Shown here: in pieces, positions 1-8,356 of the stretch | Position numbering within the stretch: position 1 is the first letter of the stretch | Layout of the letters: each line of letters starts with the position of its first letter | Assembly (NCBI GenBank): GCA_049487715.1 | Contig: CP150553.1 | Coordinates: 620,001-684,000 of the forward strand | Length of the DNA: 64,000 nt | Direction: 5' to 3' | Origin: Pycnococcus provasolii | Lineage: Eukaryota; Chlorophyta; Pseudoscourfieldiophyceae; Pseudoscourfieldiales | Position numbers and translations under genes: made by a program | Notes under the pieces: model-generated | What the model was told of the DNA's origin: nothing | Database searches by the model: none | What the model saw: the letters and a program-made list of their open reading frames with translations, nothing else

Positions 1-619
1 CTCCACAGGCAAAGGTGAGCGGGTTGGATCCGTCAACGATGCGCCCTGGTGCACCGTGGAGGTTGACCTGCACGTTTTTCATCGCGTCATCAGACCAGTG
101 CACCCTTGCGCTTGCCGGCGGCGTCGGAATGCTGTCCGTCGTGGACGCGTTGTTCGTGTCTCGTTTTGGCAGCGGCGGTGCACTAGTAGCGGCACTCGTT
201 GCGTACTCGTGCGTGGTCGTCGAGGCGTCTGCCCTCGCGGTTGTCGTGTATTTGCTTTCTGTGTTGGCTGTGCTGAAGTTTGCCGTCGTCGTGGCGGTCG
301 TATTCGTCATGGGTTGGTCCGTTTGCGTACCTCTCGGGTGCCTGTGCTGTCTGTGTCCGACGGCAAGCACCGCGCCCGTCTCCTCCTCGAGTCCGAGCTG
401 CACGCTGCTCGTGAGCGAGAACTGTTTGTTCCTGCTCGCCGCTGCGCGCGTCGCGGTGTCAAACTCCGGCTGCTTGACGCCGGGCAGTATTGCTCTTTTG
501 AGCGTTTTCCTCGTTTCGGCCGCGGCGGTCCCTGGCGGGTGGTACACGGACCCTGCTGCGGCGGGTCGAAAGCCTGGTTTCGAGTATGGCGCAGCGCCAT
601 ATCCATATTCGCGGCGCAT
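1..619 (-). CDS. N-terminal part of an unknown protein, cut by the left edge of the window
   Basis: A minus-strand frame opens at the ATG at 619-617 and stays open to base 1 (206 codons, no stop), so the C-terminus lies outside the window. The protein starts MRREYGYGAAPYSKPGFRP and continues with a basic/polar stretch and a Thr/Ser/Ala-rich low-complexity segment (about residues 105-165, many TTT and STT runs), then a more ordered piece containing VHWSDDAMKNVQVNLHGAPG. I recognise no domain. I prefer this frame to the two overlapping plus-strand frames because those translate to Val/Cys/Arg-rich sequence typical of antisense shadows, whereas this one has ordinary composition with Lys, Glu and Thr. 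It is divergent from the J-domain gene to its right, with a G-run and a TTAGGG-type repeat tract between them. Confidence 0.5.
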   Translation of the reverse strand, partial: MRREYGYGAAPYSKPGFRPAAAGSVYHPPGTAAAETRKTLKRAILPGVKQPEFDTATRAAASRNKQFSLTSSVQLGLEEETGAVLAVGHRQHRHPRGTQTDQPMTNTTATTTANFSTANTESKYTTTARADASTTTHEYATSAATSAPPLPKRDTNNASTTDSIPTPPASARVHWSDDAMKNVQVNLHGAPGRIVDGSNPLTFACG

Positions 620-763
620 GACTAACTTAAGTGTTTGACGGCGCTGACAACCTTACAGGTACAACTGTTTGAAAGATTCGTATTACGAGCTCGAATAGGG
701 AGTGCACCAAGCGAAGTCGAGCTCTAAAAAAGAGGCAAACGGTCAAACGAGAAGCAACCCCCA

Positions 764-782
764 GGGGGGGGGGGGGGGGGGG
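764..782. repeat. 19-base poly-G run
   Basis: An uninterrupted run of 19 G lies in the divergent intergenic region between the left-edge gene and the J-domain gene. It is followed by further C- and G-rich blocks (CCCGACC, CCGGGGGG). Such a tract could form a G-quadruplex on the plus strand; it could also contain a length error from sequencing. Confidence 0.9.
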
Positions 783-960
783 TAACCCGACCTGGCAACC
801 CGGTCAGCCGGGGGGAGGATCGGTCAAACTACAGTAAAATTAAGGCTACCCGGTAAGCTGAGGCCTGATGGAGGGTGGTAAGTACTGTAAACACCTGTGG
901 TAAACTACCCGTACATAAATGAACTTTACGGAAAATAACAAGCAAACTGGAGCGTGTCAT

Positions 961-1110
961 GGTAGGGTGTTAGGGTGTTAGGGTTTAAGGGTTTAAGGGT
1001 GTTAGGGTGTTAGGGTGTTAGGGGTGTTAGGGGTTAGGGGTTAGGGTGTTAGGGGGTTAGGGGGTTAGGGTGTTAGGCTGTTAGGGTTACCCGGGTTAGG
1101 GTTTAAGGGC
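961..1110. repeat. Degenerate telomere-type repeat tract (TTAGGG/GTTAGGGT variants)
   Basis: About 150 bases are made almost only of TTAGGG units with variable spacing: GTTAGGGT, GGTTTAAGGG, GTTAGGGG and similar. It is an interstitial, decayed telomere-type array, not a terminal telomere, because genes lie on both sides. It sits between two divergent start codons, 120 bases upstream of the J-domain gene ATG (1231) and about 340 bases upstream of the left-edge gene ATG (619). The rest of the 620-1230 intergenic stretch holds the G-run and nothing else I can name. Confidence 0.85.
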
Positions 1111-1230
1111 GCGTTTTCGTGCTTCCCCCCTGACCTGGAGGCAAGAGCCTCGAGGAGTTCTGCCGTTGACCCTCTGAGGATTTCCCGGGAGCACCTTCGA
1201 ACTAACGAAGCGTAAAGTTTACTGTAAAGT

Positions 1231-2934
1231 ATGTCGTCGTCGTCCAGCCGTGCTCGCGCTCGTGGCGTCCGTGGATCTAAAGATAGGAAAAAACCTCGTG
1301 GCTCTCCTGGTTTTATCGGGGACACTGTGGGTGATGACGACCTCTCTCTTGAAGATCTCTCTGACCTGGCCGCCGCCTTTACCGAAGTCATTCAACAAGC
1401 ACGCTCGCCGGGGGATGACTCCACCTCTGAGTCCTTTGGGTTAGGGTGTGCGGAGCGATACGTCGACGCGTCAGGTCGTACGCGACTGAGGATTCCGATC
1501 AGGGGCTTTTCGAGGCGACGCGGCTCGTCGAACGATCCTTCTCTCGCGCAACTTTGGAGGGAAATCAAACACCTCTTGGAAGCGTACCTGCAAAAGCCTA
1601 TCATGGAGGTACTTAAGGCGATCATGAGCGGCATGTTTCCGAGCCTTGAGGAACTCGAAAATAGACGGAGCAAACGTCAGCAGCAGCAGCAACAGAAGCA
1701 CCAGCAGCAGCAGCAGAAACGAGGTAGGACGACGAGCTCCGCGACGACATCGCATACGACAGGGGCGGGAAACGAGGAGACGGAAGAGGAGCACGAGCAC
1801 GAGCAGCACAACGGAAGGTCCCGTTCCAGCGAGAGCGCGTCGTCGAAGGATAGCACCGAGTCGCACGCGGAACCGGAGGACCCGTTCCAAACGCTGGGAT
1901 TCGAGCGCGGTGGCGAGGGCGTCACCGAGGCTGATGTCAACAAGGCATACAGGAAGTTGGCGCTCAAGCATCACCCAGATAAGGCGTCCGAACGCGACAA
2001 GCCGCACGCCGAGGCTATAATGGCACGCATCAACGCCGCCAAGGCGCTCGCGCTGATGCAGCTGAATGGTGGCGGCGACGACGACGAGGACATGGCGGGA
2101 TCCGAGGACGACGGCGCCGGAACGAAGTCGCCTGGTAAGCACCGTGGATACGCCGGACCTTCCGAGGAGGAGGAGGCTGAGTGGCGCGAGTTTGCCAAGA
2201 AGAGGAAGAAAGAAAAATCTCGGCTCGCGAAGGAACGCCACAGGGCGGCAAAGCGTAAGCGAGCGGCGCAGGCGATGCAAGACCCCGTTCCGTTCGAGGA
2301 GCCGTTCACACCACCGAAGCCGGCAAGCAAGAGCGCGTCGCCCAATTCTGCAGACACATCGCCGTCCGATTCCCCAGCGTCTCCAACTCCGCTCCGATCG
2401 AAGATGCGACGTGCGATGGATGACGCAACGCACGACGCCGCCTGCGGCATCCGCGTTGGCGCACATGCTGTGCTCGCTGAAGTGCTCTCCTTCGAGATGG
2501 ACGGCCCACTCGAGCCGCTCGATGACGATGGCAACACGGCGCTGCACTACGCGGCGTACTACGACGATGTGACCACGTGCGAAATGATACTCAGCATGTG
2601 TGGTCAGCACTGGCGCATCGCCCTTCTTGCACAGAATCGACACGGAGAGACACCGCTTGATCTTGCGAAGAATGTGGGCACTGCTGAGACGAGCTTAGTG
2701 CGTGAGCGACTTGGTGCCCTGCACGCGATCCTCGACGAGGAGAAGAGGCGATCGGCGCCAGCTTTCGATCCAGTTGCTGCTGCGAAGCTAGCTGCCATGC
2801 TGCTAGCGTTCTTTGTTGCCGTGACACTAATTCTGCGCACGTTGCTTGGGTATTCGATTGGCCTTGCCGTATTCGTGGCGGTTCCGGTGGCGTCAGTGGG
2901 AACCGCGAAACTCACGCAACGTGTCGCGAACTAA
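1231..2934 (+). CDS. J-domain (DnaJ/HSP40-type) protein with ankyrin repeats and C-terminal membrane segment
   Basis: A 567-residue protein. A Gln-rich low-complexity stretch (residues about 150-162) and an acidic/His region precede a J domain at about 217-278 with the HPD signature at 248-250 (LALKHHPDKAS), which in the family stimulates HSP70 ATPase. A basic Lys/Arg-rich segment (about 320-345) follows, then one or two ankyrin-like repeats (about 427-490: DDDGNTALHYAAYYDD and HGETPLDLAKN), and a strongly hydrophobic C-terminus (about 517-560) that could form one or two membrane spans. The ankyrin plus membrane architecture suggests a tethered co-chaperone, perhaps on ER or another organelle; the location is inferred. 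The first ATG follows an in-frame-stop-rich repeat tract. A TGTAA signal lies directly after the stop (2935-2939). It converges with the MBO2-like gene. Confidence 0.85.
   Translation: MSSSSSRARARGVRGSKDRKKPRGSPGFIGDTVGDDDLSLEDLSDLAAAFTEVIQQARSPGDDSTSESFGLGCAERYVDASGRTRLRIPIRGFSRRRGSSNDPSLAQLWREIKHLLEAYLQKPIMEVLKAIMSGMFPSLEELENRRSKRQQQQQQKHQQQQQKRGRTTSSATTSHTTGAGNEETEEEHEHEQHNGRSRSSESASSKDSTESHAEPEDPFQTLGFERGGEGVTEADVNKAYRKLALKHHPDKASERDKPHAEAIMARINAAKALALMQLNGGGDDDEDMAGSEDDGAGTKSPGKHRGYAGPSEEEEAEWREFAKKRKKEKSRLAKERHRAAKRKRAAQAMQDPVPFEEPFTPPKPASKSASPNSADTSPSDSPASPTPLRSKMRRAMDDATHDAACGIRVGAHAVLAEVLSFEMDGPLEPLDDDGNTALHYAAYYDDVTTCEMILSMCGQHWRIALLAQNRHGETPLDLAKNVGTAETSLVRERLGALHAILDEEKRRSAPAFDPVAAAKLAAMLLAFFVAVTLILRTLLGYSIGLAVFVAVPVASVGTAKLTQRVAN
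1679..1716 (+). repeat. CAG/CAA trinucleotide tract coding for poly-Gln
   Basis: Imperfect CAG repeats inside the J-domain gene encode two Gln runs separated by Lys-His. The same kind of tract recurs at the right end of the window in the VPS13-like gene. Confidence 0.85.
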
Positions 2935-3146
2935 TGTAACCTTGATGTGATCTTTCGTTTCTTCGTTGTTTTTTTTGGTGTGTTTGTGGCCCCTATACAA
3001 CTGTATCATAAGGGAGAATATCTACTTCTTCTTGTTGTTGTTGTTGAGGTGATGGTGCCATTATTTTTATTTTATAAAAGGGCAAAGTTGTGTATTCAAT
3101 ACAAAGAGAATGTGGAAAGACAGTACGTCGTCGTCTTCGTCGTCAC

Positions 3147-5906
3147 CTAGATGACGATCTCCCGTGGTTCCGGCTTGCGAATGTGTCGCATCATCGCGCT
3201 CTCGTCCTGCGGCTTGAATGGCGCGTAGCGGCCGTACGGCTTCGGGATACCAAGCTCGTCCGGCACATACGCGTTCGGGCGCGGCTCTGCCGTTGTGCGC
3301 GTGATTGAGCCCTCGCCATCCGCACCGCCGGCCGTTGCCTGTTCGGCAGCCGCCGCGCGCATCGCCGCAACTTGCGCTCGCTCGCGCTCGATGCGTCCCC
3401 ACTCTCGCGCGGCATCCTCCGTTGGCGCTTCGCCAACCTCGAGCCGCTTCTCCGCCTCCGACTTGACGTCTTCCAACTCCTCCTTTTCGGAGCTTAGCTT
3501 GAGCGAGCTCGCCTGGTACATCGACAATTCGCTAACCGTCGCCATGATCTTTCTCGTCGTCGCTCGGATCCGACTCTGGTAGTCGTTTACCTTGCGTGCA
3601 AGCTCGACTGTCTCCTCGCGGCCATCCGCCGCCTGCTGTCGCAAGCGGTCGGACAGGCTGGTCACCTCCTCGAGGATCAGCTCCTTCTCCAGCAACTGCT
3701 CGCGCTTGTCGCTCAGCCTTCCCTCGAGGTGGTTGATCTTCGCCGCGAGCTCCTCCTTGTCCGGGATCTTACCCTCGAGGCGACGCCACCTCGACTTGTT
3801 CTGGGGATCCTCGAGAGCCTGGCTCAGCGTCTCCGCCTCCTTGCGCTCCTCCAGCAGCTGCTGCTGCAGGTACGCAATGTTCTTGTCAAGCTCTGGAACC
3901 ATGGGAACCATCTTGAGCGTGGCCAACTTGCTGCGCTCCACCTCCTTTATCTCCAGTCGAAGCATTCGCAGCTCCGCCTCCTGCCGCCGCAGCACCATCT
4001 CGCCCTGCTTCATCACTTCCTCCTGCACATTCGACTTCTCGTACAGGATGCACAGCTCGTCGTTGCGGTCCACAAGCATGATGCCGGTGACGTTTCGTCG
4101 CTCGATCTGCGTCTCGTACTCTTTTTTGAGTCGCAGCATTTCTCTCTCGTAGTTTGATATAAGCGAGTTCAAGCGATCCACCTCCGCGATCTGCTTGTCG
4201 ACATTGTCTTGCTTCTCGCGGAATGAGGCAAGAGTTCGGTTGAGTTCCATGCGTAGCTGCTCGCGGTCTACGGTCGAAGCGGTGTGCCCCACATGCGCCT
4301 TGTTGAGGATAGCGTCCTTTGACAGCACCTCCTCGCGCAGGATGTCCACCTCGTTGCCAAGGATGCGAAGTTTCTCCTTCATCTCGCCAATGCTCTGCGA
4401 CGATGCGGTGATCAGGTTGACAAACTTGTTCCGTTGGCTCTTCACGAGCTCGTACAGCTGGGTGAAGTCCTTCAGGCGATGCTGCGTTTCCTTACGCCTC
4501 TTCTTCAGGTCAACGATGCTGAGATCCTTGATGCGCACGAGCTCCATCGTCTCCTTGCACTTCTTCTGCTTCATCGCCGCCTGACGCGACATGCGCTCTC
4601 TCTGCGAGCTGAGTTGAGCGATCGACTGAAGGCGAGCCTGCTCCTCCTTCTTGAGCGCCGAAACCTCGTTCTCGAGGTCGGCAACCTCCCCGTAGCTCGC
4701 CTGGAACAGTGCCGCCTTGTCCTTGCCAATGCTCTCCTCACGAATGTAGTTGTTCATGGCGATGTCGATCTCGCCCTTGAGCTCTCGCAGCGCCTTCTCT
4801 CGTTTCTTCATCTCCGCCTCGAGCGATCCTCGGTCACGCGTTAGCATCACCTTCGCCGATTCGAGCGGGGAGAACTGATCCTCGACGTGCTTCAGCTGCA
4901 GCTCCGACCGGCGAACGTTGCGCAGCGCCACCTCCTTCTCCTTCATCGACCTCGTCAAGCCATCCGCCTCAAATCTCCTCTCGCTGATGATTGCCGACTC
5001 GCGCATGTGCAGCGTCGCCTTGTCCGCTCGGATCTGGTCGTTCTCGATACGCGCGAGCTCGAGATCCTTTTCGTACTCCTCCACGTTGCGCTCCTTGGCT
5101 TCGATGGCAAGACGAGCGCGGTCGATTGCCACGGACGTTCGGTTGTGCTCGTCCATGAGCTTTTTGGCGTGCTCCGTGTGTTCCATCTCCCTGTCCTCTG
5201 CCAACTTGATTGACCGATTCTGCCGCTCCTCCTGGTTGCGCAGGCCCATCATGGCTTCGTTCGCGCTTTGCACCTGCCTCTTCAGCTTGTCGGGTGCCTG
5301 ACGAGCCTTGTACAGGTTCTTCTTCTCCTCCTCCTTGTGCCTTTCCTGCTCCTTCACCTCCTCGTGCACACCCTCGACGTGCTCGCGCGCCGCTGCCACC
5401 TCCGCGGCCGCGGCTTCGCACTTTGCGCGCTCCTCTTCGAACTCGTCGAGCAGAGCGTCGCGCTCCGCGCGCAGCTTTTCTATTTGGGGTGCGATGAGAG
5501 CATCTTGCTCCTCTTCAGCCTTCTGCACGCGTCGTTTGAGGTCGTTGCGAACGCGCTGCAGCTCAGCCACCTCACTCTGCAAGATGGCCTCACGTTCCTT
5601 GCACACGGCAGCCTCCGCCTCCGCCTGCTCAGCATCCTCTCGAAGGAGCTGCACCGCGTTGACTTCCTCGGCACTTCTTCCGCTGAGGCTCTCGACACGC
5701 GCCTTTTCGTACACGAGGTGCCGGGACAGCGACTCCGCCTTGGCTGTGAGCGCGCCGTCTGAAATTGCCAGCTTGTGCGCGACGGCGTACAGGTCCGTCA
5801 GTTTTTCTCGCAGGAGCTGTGCCTTGGAAGCGTCAATCTCGCGGTGCGCTTCGAGCACGCGAAGTTCGTGGTACGCAGCCGTCTCCTCGACGCCGGACGA
5901 AGCCAT
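3147..5906 (-). CDS. Ciliary coiled-coil protein, MBO2/CCDC146-like
   Basis: A 919-residue protein that is almost entirely Lys/Glu-rich coiled coil (about residues 10-830). The C-terminal tail has the signature NAYVPDELGIPKPYGRYAPFKP followed by MRHIRKP, which I recognise from CCDC146, the animal counterpart of Chlamydomonas MBO2; the length is close to that family (around 950). In Chlamydomonas, MBO2 acts in the flagellum and its loss changes beat direction; in animals CCDC146 associates with centrioles and sperm flagella. The gene implies that this organism makes a motile cilium at some stage. CFAP58 is a related coiled-coil alternative, but the tail fits CCDC146 better. The start ATG at 5906 gives MASSGVEETAAYHEL. 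It is intronless. The 212-base gap to the convergent J-domain gene holds only T-rich 3' sequence. Confidence 0.8.
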   Translation of the reverse strand: MASSGVEETAAYHELRVLEAHREIDASKAQLLREKLTDLYAVAHKLAISDGALTAKAESLSRHLVYEKARVESLSGRSAEEVNAVQLLREDAEQAEAEAAVCKEREAILQSEVAELQRVRNDLKRRVQKAEEEQDALIAPQIEKLRAERDALLDEFEEERAKCEAAAAEVAAAREHVEGVHEEVKEQERHKEEEKKNLYKARQAPDKLKRQVQSANEAMMGLRNQEERQNRSIKLAEDREMEHTEHAKKLMDEHNRTSVAIDRARLAIEAKERNVEEYEKDLELARIENDQIRADKATLHMRESAIISERRFEADGLTRSMKEKEVALRNVRRSELQLKHVEDQFSPLESAKVMLTRDRGSLEAEMKKREKALRELKGEIDIAMNNYIREESIGKDKAALFQASYGEVADLENEVSALKKEEQARLQSIAQLSSQRERMSRQAAMKQKKCKETMELVRIKDLSIVDLKKRRKETQHRLKDFTQLYELVKSQRNKFVNLITASSQSIGEMKEKLRILGNEVDILREEVLSKDAILNKAHVGHTASTVDREQLRMELNRTLASFREKQDNVDKQIAEVDRLNSLISNYEREMLRLKKEYETQIERRNVTGIMLVDRNDELCILYEKSNVQEEVMKQGEMVLRRQEAELRMLRLEIKEVERSKLATLKMVPMVPELDKNIAYLQQQLLEERKEAETLSQALEDPQNKSRWRRLEGKIPDKEELAAKINHLEGRLSDKREQLLEKELILEEVTSLSDRLRQQAADGREETVELARKVNDYQSRIRATTRKIMATVSELSMYQASSLKLSSEKEELEDVKSEAEKRLEVGEAPTEDAAREWGRIERERAQVAAMRAAAAEQATAGGADGEGSITRTTAEPRPNAYVPDELGIPKPYGRYAPFKPQDESAMMRHIRKPEPREIVI

Positions 5907-7257
5907 GACTGACTACTACTAGAGGCTTTGCTGTGTGCTGTGCTGTGCTCTGTGCTGTTGTGCAACCTTCTTCTTACTCAGGGTAATAAGCTGCTCGCCA
6001 CTCGCTTACCACGCCATACCTTCACCTCAAGGGCGGAGCAGAGAGGGCGGAGTTCTCCGAGAAGGAGGAGTTGGAGTTGTCGCACTCAAGAGTTCTCGAG
6101 AGGCACTCCCAGAGCGAGCGAGAAGACGTACGTCAAAGCCAAGCCTCGAGGCTCGTGAAGGGGAAGGCGAAAGCTGGTGATGAAGGCCACTCCCTTAAGC
6201 TTGGCCTTACCCTTAACTGGTCGGCCTGGTGCCTGGAAGAACGCCGAGAAGAACTCCAAGAACTCAACTGGCTGTGGCCTGTGGAGTGTGGCAAGGACAA
6301 GTGTGTTGTGTTGTTTGACGAGTGCAAGACAACACAACAGGTGACAGAACAGGCCCTAGGTCCTTGCACCCACCTTGCATAACCCACCTTGCATACTGTA
6401 ATAACCTTGCATAATGCATAGGTGGTCGTACACTCGTCCTCTGGTTGGTTCCTTCTCCTTTCGACCTGCTGGCCTCGCTCGCCCTCTTCCTCTTCGGACA
6501 CCTTCTTCGGACTGCAGTGCCACGCCGTGTTGGGCCGTGTTGTGCGCTTGTTGTGCGCTTGTTGGTACTGGATGGACCAAGCGTGATGATTAGCATTTAG
6601 CTGATGTGCGTGCCTTCCCGGTTCCTAGTCTATGGTAGTTCCCAAAATAACGGTGCGTCGGGTGCGAGTGTGGCTGTGTGAGGGAGCTGCCCGGCTCATC
6701 ACTCGCACCATTCGGTGGGTGGGTCCCACCTGACAGATGACAGAGAGTCAGAGACTGCCTGACTGCCTGATGGTCAGGTGGTCAAGCACAGCTGTGTCTC
6801 GTGAACTCAACCTGAACTGTGCTGGTCTGCTCTGTGCGTTCCTGACACCTGATCTGACCTTATCATAACACAATAGTGTACAGGACCGTTTCACAAGGAC
6901 CGTCCTGCTGCCTGTGGGGTGTTGAACAATGAACAGGTCCTGCAGCGGTGCAGCGGTGATGCTGCAGCCTGCAGGTGTTGTGCCTGTTTTCTTGCACCCA
7001 ACTTTGCAGGCACCCATCTCTGGGGTACAGTATTGCCAAACCCCAAAGGCCCAAACCTTCTTGGGAAAAAAATATGAACCCCAAAAGACGAAGCCCAATC
7101 AATGTCTGCGAATTTGGAAACCAAAAACAAACCCGAAAAAACGGTCCCCACGAATCTGCGCCCCTGAACCGGTATCCCCAGGTGGCGACCCTGCTCCGCC
7201 GCCTTCCCCCCCCCCTCCCTTGGCGACGTTGCTCGCCATTCCGTGTATTTCTCAAAG
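5907..7257. other. Intergenic region upstream of both the MBO2-like and eS30 genes
   Basis: About 1.35 kb without a convincing gene. The open frames here are short, mutually overlapping and of odd composition. The sequence is full of small direct duplications of 5-10 bases: CTGTGCTGTG near 5935, repeated CCTTGCATA around 6377-6415, TTGTGCGC twice near 6540, GACTGCCT twice near 6755. This looks like slippage-derived spacer. The two divergent promoters must lie here, but no TATA box or other core element is clear. Confidence 0.6.
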
Positions 7258-7880
7258 ATGGTACGTTCGTTCGTCTCCTCGCCATGGTCGGGCGGTGGGT
7301 GTCGTAAGGGTTAGGGTCGCTGTGCTGTCCTTCTTGTTTGCTGTCGTGTTTCCTTTTTTCTGCTTCCCAACGGCCATGGTGCTTCTTATGACTTCCGTAA
7401 GCTTGGGACTTCTGCGTTTGCCGGACGTTTGCGCTTCTTGGAATCCAAGTTCTGCGGTTAGTTACCTCGCTCAAGCGTTGCGTCGGGTGCGGGCGAACCG
7501 ATCTGTGTTACAAAGACTCGGTGGGAAAAACAGGTGGCAATCTGCGGGAAAACGGAACATCCGTCGCGACCGCTCTTTTTTTGTTGGTGTTGTTGTTGTC
7601 CATGAGACGTCATCGGAAGAAAAAAAAATACATACGCTCACAAACACGCACCACACCCTTCCTCTCCACCCATTGAAACTAAAATGAACAGGGCAAAGTG
7701 CACGGTTCGCTCGCTCGTGCGGGTAAGGTTCGCGGTCAGACGCCCAAGGTGGCGAAGCAGGATAAGAAGAAGCAGCCGAAGGGACGCGCGATGAAGCGCA
7801 TTAAGTACAACCGCCGCTTCGTGAACGTTGTCGTCGGACCGGGCAAGAAGCGCGGACCGAACAGCAACGACAAGGCGTAA
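7258..7880 (+). CDS. RPS30: 40S ribosomal protein eS30 (two exons, intron 7261-7691)
   Basis: The mature protein [19 protein letters not shown]... with RRFVNVVV and a basic tail is a clear eS30, a component of the 40S subunit near the decoding site. The 3' exon opens with GGC AAA GTG CAC after the acceptor AACAG (7687-7691) and ends with TAA at 7878-7880. No in-frame ATG is possible in that exon, so the start must come from an upstream exon. ATG at 7258-7260 is immediately followed by GTACGT, giving a 431-base phase-0 intron and a protein of about 63 residues (MGKVHGS...). An intron directly after the ATG is also the arrangement in yeast RPS30. There is no ubiquitin-like FUBI domain, so this is the plant/yeast-type stand-alone form. 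A TGTAA signal lies at 7886-7890. Exon 2 is near certain; exon 1 is inferred from splice signals. Confidence 0.88.
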
Positions 7881-8160
7881 GTCCGTGTAATCGTGTGGCA
7901 TGCGACACTCCCTTCACTTGTCCGACGGTCGTTCCTTTCCCACCGAATATTCACGTTCCCCGTGAAAAGCCTTTTCAGCGGCACCTTTACACAAAGCGCC
8001 AGCCAACACAGCGTGGCACAAGTGCGCGTGCACTTTCGCCCAACAACTCTTTCTGAGCCTCAACAGCGAACAGCCTGGTACCATCACGCGTGCGGCGTGT
8101 GAGCGTTTGTCCCAGTCCCAAATCATTCGTCGCCACGGCCCCCAACATGGTCACCAGGTG

Positions 8161-8227
8161 CGAACCCGAACCCGAACCCGAACCCGAACAGGTAACCCTA
8201 ACCCTAACCCTAACCCTAACCCTAACG
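8161..8227. repeat. CCCGAA tandem array joined to CCCTAA telomere-type array
   Basis: Four to five CGAACC/CCCGAA units (about 8161-8188) pass directly into five or six CCCTAA units (8191-8227). It lies 130 bases upstream of the PPR gene start (8357). The rest of 7881-8356 is 3' sequence of eS30 and promoter sequence with nothing else recognisable. A similar hybrid of TTAGGG with TTCGGG units occurs at 24141-24229. Confidence 0.92.
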
Positions 8228-8356
8228 CTTCCCCATTCTTTCAGCCAGGTGAACCTGAGGGGGAAGATCTCCCTCTGGGAGGAATCCTGAATCCGTCCCC
8301 CTCCCCTCCGGAGGCTCCCTCGGAGGATAGCAGCCATACGAATTCCACACCATACC

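Noticed and set aside
15-638. Two overlapping plus-strand frames (207 and 189 codons) at the left edge
   Set aside because: Both are Val/Cys/Arg-rich shadows of the minus-strand frame that opens at 619, which has normal composition and no stop to the edge.
961-1110. Chromosome end (true telomere) at the left
   Set aside because: The repeats are degenerate and a coding frame continues on their left side, so the array is interstitial.
1471-2643. 390-codon minus-strand frame opposite the J-domain gene
   Set aside because: Arg/Leu-rich antisense shadow; the plus strand carries a clear J domain with HPD.
6929-7687. 252-codon plus-strand frame upstream of eS30
   Set aside because: It crosses the eS30 intron and first exon in another frame and has no recognisable domain.
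7698-7880. eS30 starting at the GTG at 7698
   Set aside because: It would lose the conserved GKV before HGSLARAGK; splicing from ATG at 7258 restores it.
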